Source: Nocardioides caeni (GTDB lineage: Bacteria; Actinomycetota; Actinomycetes; Propionibacteriales; Nocardioidaceae). From it: a DNA stretch of 64,000 nucleotides. A model generated the notes under the pieces. That model did not search any database. It was given only the letters and a program-made list of their open reading frames with translations, and was not told where the DNA came from. Shown in pieces: positions 60,410-64,000 of this stretch (the first letter of the stretch is position 1; each line of letters opens with the position of its first letter). The DNA lies in assembly GCF_004912195.1 (NCBI RefSeq), contig NZ_STGW01000001.1, forward strand, positions 561,684 through 625,683, given 5' to 3'. Both the position numbers and the translations under genes were made by a program.

Positions 60410-61426
60410 GGAGATGACGGCCTCGAGCAGCTGCTCGAGGCCGTCGTCGTTCCACTGCGCGGCACGGGCCCGCAGCGTCACGACGGTGCGGCCGCCGTGG
60501 CCGACGGCGCCGAGGGAGAGCCCGGTCCCGCCGGCCGTGACGGGGTGGAACGCGAGGCCCCTCACCCGGGGTGCGCTCACCTCACCGAGGTGCGAGACCA
60601 GCAACGTCGAGCCCAGGCGCGAGGAGAGCAGCCGCATCCCCGTCGTGGCCGCCCGGCCGAGGAGTGCGGCACCAGGCCCACCCGCACCCGGCGTCGGAGG
60701 GGTCTGCAGCGGCGCGGTCCGCAGCGCCTGCTCGATCCCGGCCCGGTCGAGCCGCTCGACGTCGCGCAGGCGCAGCAGGGCGCTGCGGTCCCGGATGACC
60801 GGGTCGTCGGGGAGTGGGTCGCGGGTCGCGCCGATCGCGATCGCGACGTGACGGGCCGGCTCGCGGGCCACGACGGCGCGGGTCGCGGCATGGACCAGGT
60901 CCGCCGTACGGAAGGAGCCGGGGCGCGTCTGCTCCACCATGACGTCGCCTCCGGCGTGTGAGTCGACGGCCGGCTCGAGGCGCAGCCCGGCCGGGGGAGC
61001 GAGGGCGGCCTCGCGCAGGCGGCGGGCGATCGTCCGCGCGGTCCCCGCGTCGGGCGCCCGGTCCCCGACGCCGCGGGCCGAGCTCGTCACGGGACCTGCG
61101 CCGAGGGCCTCCACCACCCGCAGCAGCCCCAGGCCGTCGACGGCGGAGTGGTGAGCCGAGACGACCAGGTCGCCGCCCGCTCGGCCGATCACCACCTGCG
61201 CGGGCTGGGCCGTGGCCAGCCGTCGCCGTAGTCCGGCCGGATCACCGGCGACGACGAGCGGTGGTGGCGTCACCCACCCCTGGTCGCGGGCCAGCGCCTC
61301 GAGAGAGGCGTCGAGCGCACCGTCCGGTGCGAGCGCCGGGACGGTCGCGGTGAGCAGGATCCTCCACGGGATCCCCGGATCGGCCACCCACCGGGGCGAC
61401 CCGTCCGGGAGCGGGCGCTCGCTCAC
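60401..61426 (-). CDS. Condensation-domain/acyltransferase-like protein
   Basis: A 341-residue protein of the CoA-dependent acyltransferase superfamily (condensation, PapA and WS/DGAT-like). The hallmark HHxxxDG is present as HHSAVDG (about residue 96), and a second-half block ALLLRDRSALLRLRDVERL-like region and LVSHLGEV resemble the DFGWG-side core. It likely transfers an acyl group, perhaps to a sugar or lipid made by the neighbouring enzymes. The GTG at 61426 overlaps the methyltransferase stop (GTGA). Mycobacteria also have an acyltransferase in the comparable region, but of another fold. Confidence 0.65.
   Translation of the reverse strand: MSERPLPDGSPRWVADPGIPWRILLTATVPALAPDGALDASLEALARDQGWVTPPPLVVAGDPAGLRRRLATAQPAQVVIGRAGGDLVVSAHHSAVDGLGLLRVVEALGAGPVTSSARGVGDRAPDAGTARTIARRLREAALAPPAGLRLEPAVDSHAGGDVMVEQTRPGSFRTADLVHAATRAVVAREPARHVAIAIGATRDPLPDDPVIRDRSALLRLRDVERLDRAGIEQALRTAPLQTPPTPGAGGPGAALLGRAATTGMRLLSSRLGSTLLVSHLGEVSAPRVRGLAFHPVTAGGTGLSLGAVGHGGRTVVTLRARAAQWNDDGLEQLLEAVISLL
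60416..60445. repeat. Perfect 30-base palindrome in the 3' end of the acyltransferase-like gene
   Basis: GACGGCCTCGAGCAG followed by its own complement CTGCTCGAGGCCGTC, without a spacer. It lies in coding sequence (codons for DGLEQLLEAV) 13 bases from the stop codon. Confidence 0.85.
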
Positions 61427-62121
61427 GCCTTGTGGGCGAGGGCCACGAGGCTCACTCCGGGGAGCCTCTTCAGCGGCAGGACCCGCTCCATGCCGACGGC
61501 GGCGCGGAGCCCGGCGTTGAGGACCGGGTGGACCGCCTCCATCTCGCTCTCCGACTCCTGCCGCTTCTTGCGGCGGGCGCGGACCACGGGGCGCAGCAGG
61601 ACGTTCCACGACCAGAGGTCGTCGAGGACCAGCCCGGCGCCCTCGATCCGCGCCGCGAGCTCGTCCCTCTCATAGCGCCGCACATGGCCCAACGCCACGT
61701 CGTGGCCGCTCCACAGCGCCATGCTCGCGGGTACGGCGACCAGCAGTCGTCCTCCGGGACGCAGCACCCGGGCGCTCTCACGGGCCACGGACACGTCGTC
61801 GTCGATGTGCTCCCAGGCGTCGGTCGACATGACCAGGTCGACCGAGGAGTCGGCGACCGGCAGCACGCGGCCGTCGCCGCGCACGACGGGGATGCCGCGG
61901 GAGGAGGCGATCTCGCAGCCGACCGCGGTGTACTCGACCCCGACCGCCTGCCAACCGAGCTCGCGCAGCACGGCCGTGTTGCCGCCCATGCCGCAGCCGA
62001 CGTCGATGGCCCGACCGGCCGGCCACGGCCCGACGGTGCGCCGGACCAGGGCTCGCCGCGCGGCGTACCACCAGTGACGACGCTCCAGCGCCGCCGACTT
62101 CTCGATCTCCTCCGCATCCAC
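61423..62121 (-). CDS. Class I SAM-dependent methyltransferase
   Basis: A 232-residue methyltransferase. The SAM-binding motif is AIDVGCGMGGNTAVL (about 38-52), followed by VGVEYT, VVRGDGRVLPVADSSVDLVM and RVLRPGGRLLVAVPA. The N-terminal ALERRHWWYAARRALV is common in methyltransferases of polysaccharide loci. The GTG at 62121 lies 6 bases behind TAGGCT. It is coupled to the acyltransferase-like gene, so both may modify the same glycan or lipid. Confidence 0.88.
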   Translation of the reverse strand: MDAEEIEKSAALERRHWWYAARRALVRRTVGPWPAGRAIDVGCGMGGNTAVLRELGWQAVGVEYTAVGCEIASSRGIPVVRGDGRVLPVADSSVDLVMSTDAWEHIDDDVSVARESARVLRPGGRLLVAVPASMALWSGHDVALGHVRRYERDELAARIEGAGLVLDDLWSWNVLLRPVVRARRKKRQESESEMEAVHPVLNAGLRAAVGMERVLPLKRLPGVSLVALAHKA

Positions 62122-62127
62122 GGGATC

Positions 62128-62133
62128 AGCCTA
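62128..62133 (-). promoter_or_regulatory. -10 box of a predicted leaderless methyltransferase transcript
   Basis: TAGGCT on the minus strand is followed by exactly 6 bases and the GTG at 62121. Confidence 0.55.
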
Positions 62134-62166
62134 GAAGTCGACGGCGCTGGACCAACGATCGCGTCG

Positions 62167-64000
62167 TCAGTACAGGTAGCGCGTCGGGTCGGTCCGGTTG
62201 CGGATCTCCCGGCCGTCGGGCGCGCCACCCCAGTCGGTGTCGGCGTTGGTCGGGTCCGACTTGGCGCGACCGAACTTGCGGTTCGCGCTGCCGGTGACCT
62301 CGACGCGGTCGCTCAGGCCGTCGCGGTCGGTGTCCCGACGGGTCGGGTCGCTGCGACGGAGCCCGATGACGTAGCGACCCCCGAGTGCCTTCGAGCGGAC
62401 CGCCACCTGGCGCAGGTTGGTGCCCTTGACCTCGCGGAAGTCCGTGAGGCCGTCACCGTCGGTGTCCTTGACACAGGGGTTGGTCTTCACGAGACCGATC
62501 TGCCTGCCGTTGCGGGGACGACCGGCGACATAGGTCACCAGCTGACGGATCTGGCTGCCGACGACCTCGCGAGCGTCCTTGAGCCCGTCGGCGTCGGTGT
62601 CGGCCCGCAGCGGGTTGGTCGCGCAGTAGCGGTTGTTGTCGCCCGCCACCTCGGCGCCGTCGCGGATGCCGTCACCATCGGTGTCCGGGTTGTCCGGGTC
62701 CGTGCCGATCTCCTCCTCCTCGGCGTCGGTGAGGCCGTCGCCGTCGGAGTCCTCGTCGGCCGGGGTGGGCAGGTCGTCGGCCGGGTTGTCGACCGGGTCG
62801 GTGCCGTTGTCGACCTCGGCGCCGTCGGTCACGCCGCCGTCGTCGGTGTCGGGGTCGAGCGGGTCGGTGTCGTAGGTGTTGACCTCGGCGCCGTCGGAGA
62901 GCCCGTCCTTGTCGGTGTCGGGGTCGTCGGGGTCGGTGCCCAGCTCGGTCTCCTCGGCGTCGGTCAGACCGTCGCCGTCGCTGTCACCGGTCGCCTCGAG
63001 GTCGTCCTCCGGGTCGTCCTTGGGGTTCGTCCCGTTCTTGACCTCGGTGCCGTCGTTGACGCCGCCGTCGTCGGTGTCGGGGTCGAGCGGGCCGGTGTCG
63101 TGGGTGTTGACCTCGGCGCCGTCGGAGAGCCCGTCGTCGTCGCTGTCGGGGTCCGTCGGGCTGGTGCCGTGGGTCGCCTCGTCCTCGTCGGAGAGGCCGT
63201 CACCGTCGGTGTCGGTGCTCGGCAGGTCGTCGGCCGGGTCGTCGACGGGGTTGGTGCCGTTGCTGCTCTCGGCGCCGTCGGTCACGCCACCGTCGTCGGT
63301 GTCGGGGTCGAGCGGGTCGGTGGCGTGCTCGTTGACCTCGGCGCCGTCGGTGAGGCCGTCGTTGTCGGTGTCGGCGTCGTCGGGGTCGGTGCCGAGCTCG
63401 GCCTCCTCGTCGTTGGTGAGGCCGTCACCGTCGCGGTCGTCGTTCGGGATGTCGTCGGACGGGTCGTCGACGGGGTTGGTGCCGTTGCTGATCTCGGCGC
63501 CGTCGGTCACGCCACCGTCGTCGGTGTCGGGGTCGAGCGGGTCGGTGTCGTGGTCGTTGACCTCGGCGCCGTCGGTGAGGCCGTCGTTGTCGGTGTCGGC
63601 GTCGTCGGGGTCGGTGCCCAGGTCGGCCTCCTCCTCGTCGGTCAGACCGTCACCGTCGCTGTCGCCGGTGGCCTCCACGTCGTCGGCCGGGTTGTCCACG
63701 GGGTTGGTGCCGTTGCCGACCTCGGTGCCGTCGTTGACGCAGACGTCGTCGGTGTCCGGGTCGAGCGGGTTGGTGCCGTGCTCATTGACGTCGTCGCCGT
63801 CGCTGAGGCCGTCGTTGTCGGTGACGGCGGCGTCGGGGTCGGTGCCGAGCTCGTTGACCTCGGCGCCGTCGTTGACGCCGCCGTCGTCGGTGTCCGGGTC
63901 GAGCGGGTTGGTGCCGTGCGTGTTGACCTCAGCGCCGTCGGTCAACCCGTCGTCGTCGGAGTCGGCGTCCTCAGGATCGGTGCCCAGGTCGGCCTCCTCG
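62167..64000 (-). CDS. Thrombospondin type 3 repeat (calcium-binding) surface protein, 5' end outside window
   Basis: The minus-strand frame is open to the right edge, so the N terminus is missing; at least 611 residues are visible. Nearly all of it is TSP3/dockerin-like calcium-binding motifs of the [12 protein letters not shown] and [14 protein letters not shown] kind, very rich in Asp and Gly. They are arranged in tandem units of about 75 residues. The last 150 residues (nt 62167-62610) are different: wider-spaced, basic repeats ([16 protein letters not shown], then [15 protein letters not shown]) ending [10 protein letters not shown]. No membrane anchor or LPxTG motif is seen at the C terminus. 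A secreted, calcium-rigidified stalk is inferred. Confidence 0.85.
   Translation of the reverse strand, partial: EEADLGTDPEDADSDDDGLTDGAEVNTHGTNPLDPDTDDGGVNDGAEVNELGTDPDAAVTDNDGLSDGDDVNEHGTNPLDPDTDDVCVNDGTEVGNGTNPVDNPADDVEATGDSDGDGLTDEEEADLGTDPDDADTDNDGLTDGAEVNDHDTDPLDPDTDDGGVTDGAEISNGTNPVDDPSDDIPNDDRDGDGLTNDEEAELGTDPDDADTDNDGLTDGAEVNEHATDPLDPDTDDGGVTDGAESSNGTNPVDDPADDLPSTDTDGDGLSDEDEATHGTSPTDPDSDDDGLSDGAEVNTHDTGPLDPDTDDGGVNDGTEVKNGTNPKDDPEDDLEATGDSDGDGLTDAEETELGTDPDDPDTDKDGLSDGAEVNTYDTDPLDPDTDDGGVTDGAEVDNGTDPVDNPADDLPTPADEDSDGDGLTDAEEEEIGTDPDNPDTDGDGIRDGAEVAGDNNRYCATNPLRADTDADGLKDAREVVGSQIRQLVTYVAGRPRNGRQIGLVKTNPCVKDTDGDGLTDFREVKGTNLRQVAVRSKALGGRYVIGLRRSDPTRRDTDRDGLSDRVEVTGSANRKFGRAKSDPTNADTDWGGAPDGREIRNRTDPTRYLY
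62690..64000 (-). repeat. Tandem repeats of about 225 bp in the TSP3 gene
   Basis: The segment GTCGTCGGTGTCGGGGTCGA recurs near 62839, 63067, 63293 and 63518, and a one-base variant near 63747 and 63877, giving a period of about 225-228 bases that breaks in the last unit. Each unit encodes three calcium-binding motifs. Copies are highly alike at DNA level, which suggests recent duplication or gene conversion. Confidence 0.85.

Noticed and set aside
62690..64000. Regular repeats that could be mistaken for a CRISPR array
   Set aside because: The repeats are in one coding frame, encode Asp-rich calcium motifs, vary gradually and have no unique spacers.

Overview
The window is a stretch of a very GC-rich actinobacterial chromosome. 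Third codon positions are almost all G or C, GTG starts are common, many genes overlap by ATGA or GTGA, and many start codons sit directly behind a -10 box. The order ftsZ-yfiH-yggS-sepF-yggT-divIVA-dksA-like-lspA-rluD-dnaE, a histidine locus with a PriA-type HisA, and a trp locus carrying the small HGxxPAAW-type protein fit the Propionibacteriales, most likely Nocardioides or a close relative. This placement is inferred from gene content and order. No phage, insertion sequence or CRISPR array was seen.

Layout. 1-6610: end of the division cluster (ftsZ 3' end, yfiH, yggS, sepF, yggT, divIVA), then a DksA-like protein with a histone-H1-like tail, lspA and rluD. 6782-11031: dnaE and a membrane protein. 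11028-12181 (minus): ybaK and a LON-domain protein, divergent from the his genes. 12242-17503: hisD-hisC-hisB-hisH-priA-hisF. 17561-23593: an accessory block of secreted and membrane proteins and a heterodimeric ABC exporter, which separates hisF from hisI. 23624-29927: hisI, the trp-associated membrane protein, two small membrane proteins, trpC-trpB-trpA, a SCO1-like lipoprotein and lgt. trpE is not in its common place after hisI, and no trpF is seen, as expected when PriA serves both pathways. 30078-36105: gltB-gltD. 36225-38457: pyk, a tRNA-Leu(CAA) and an ANTAR response regulator. 38585-44072: a branched-chain amino acid (LIV-type) ABC transporter, livH-livM-livG-livF, with the binding protein convergent behind a strong shared terminator. 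44338-48066: GNAT acetyltransferase, hotdog thioesterase and polA.

48081-62121 is a cell-envelope glycoconjugate locus. It holds a polysaccharide flippase, a giant AftD-like arabinofuranosyltransferase homologue with carbohydrate-binding-like domains, two large membrane proteins, a 44-residue membrane peptide, GT2 and GT4-type glycosyltransferases, a DUF3068/PorA-family protein, a condensation-type acyltransferase-like protein and a methyltransferase. Several of these types also lie near aftD in Mycobacterium. The window ends inside a very repetitive calcium-binding (thrombospondin type 3 repeat) surface protein.

The most interesting observations are: a small dispersed palindromic repeat inserted in frame inside hisC, with a second copy between hisB and hisH; at least ten genes whose -10 box lies exactly 6 or 7 bases before the start codon (predicted leaderless mRNAs), including two divergent pairs; an extracytoplasmic domain fused to the LivH permease; a structured leader with mutually exclusive hairpins before the GT2 gene; and the aftD-like envelope locus itself.
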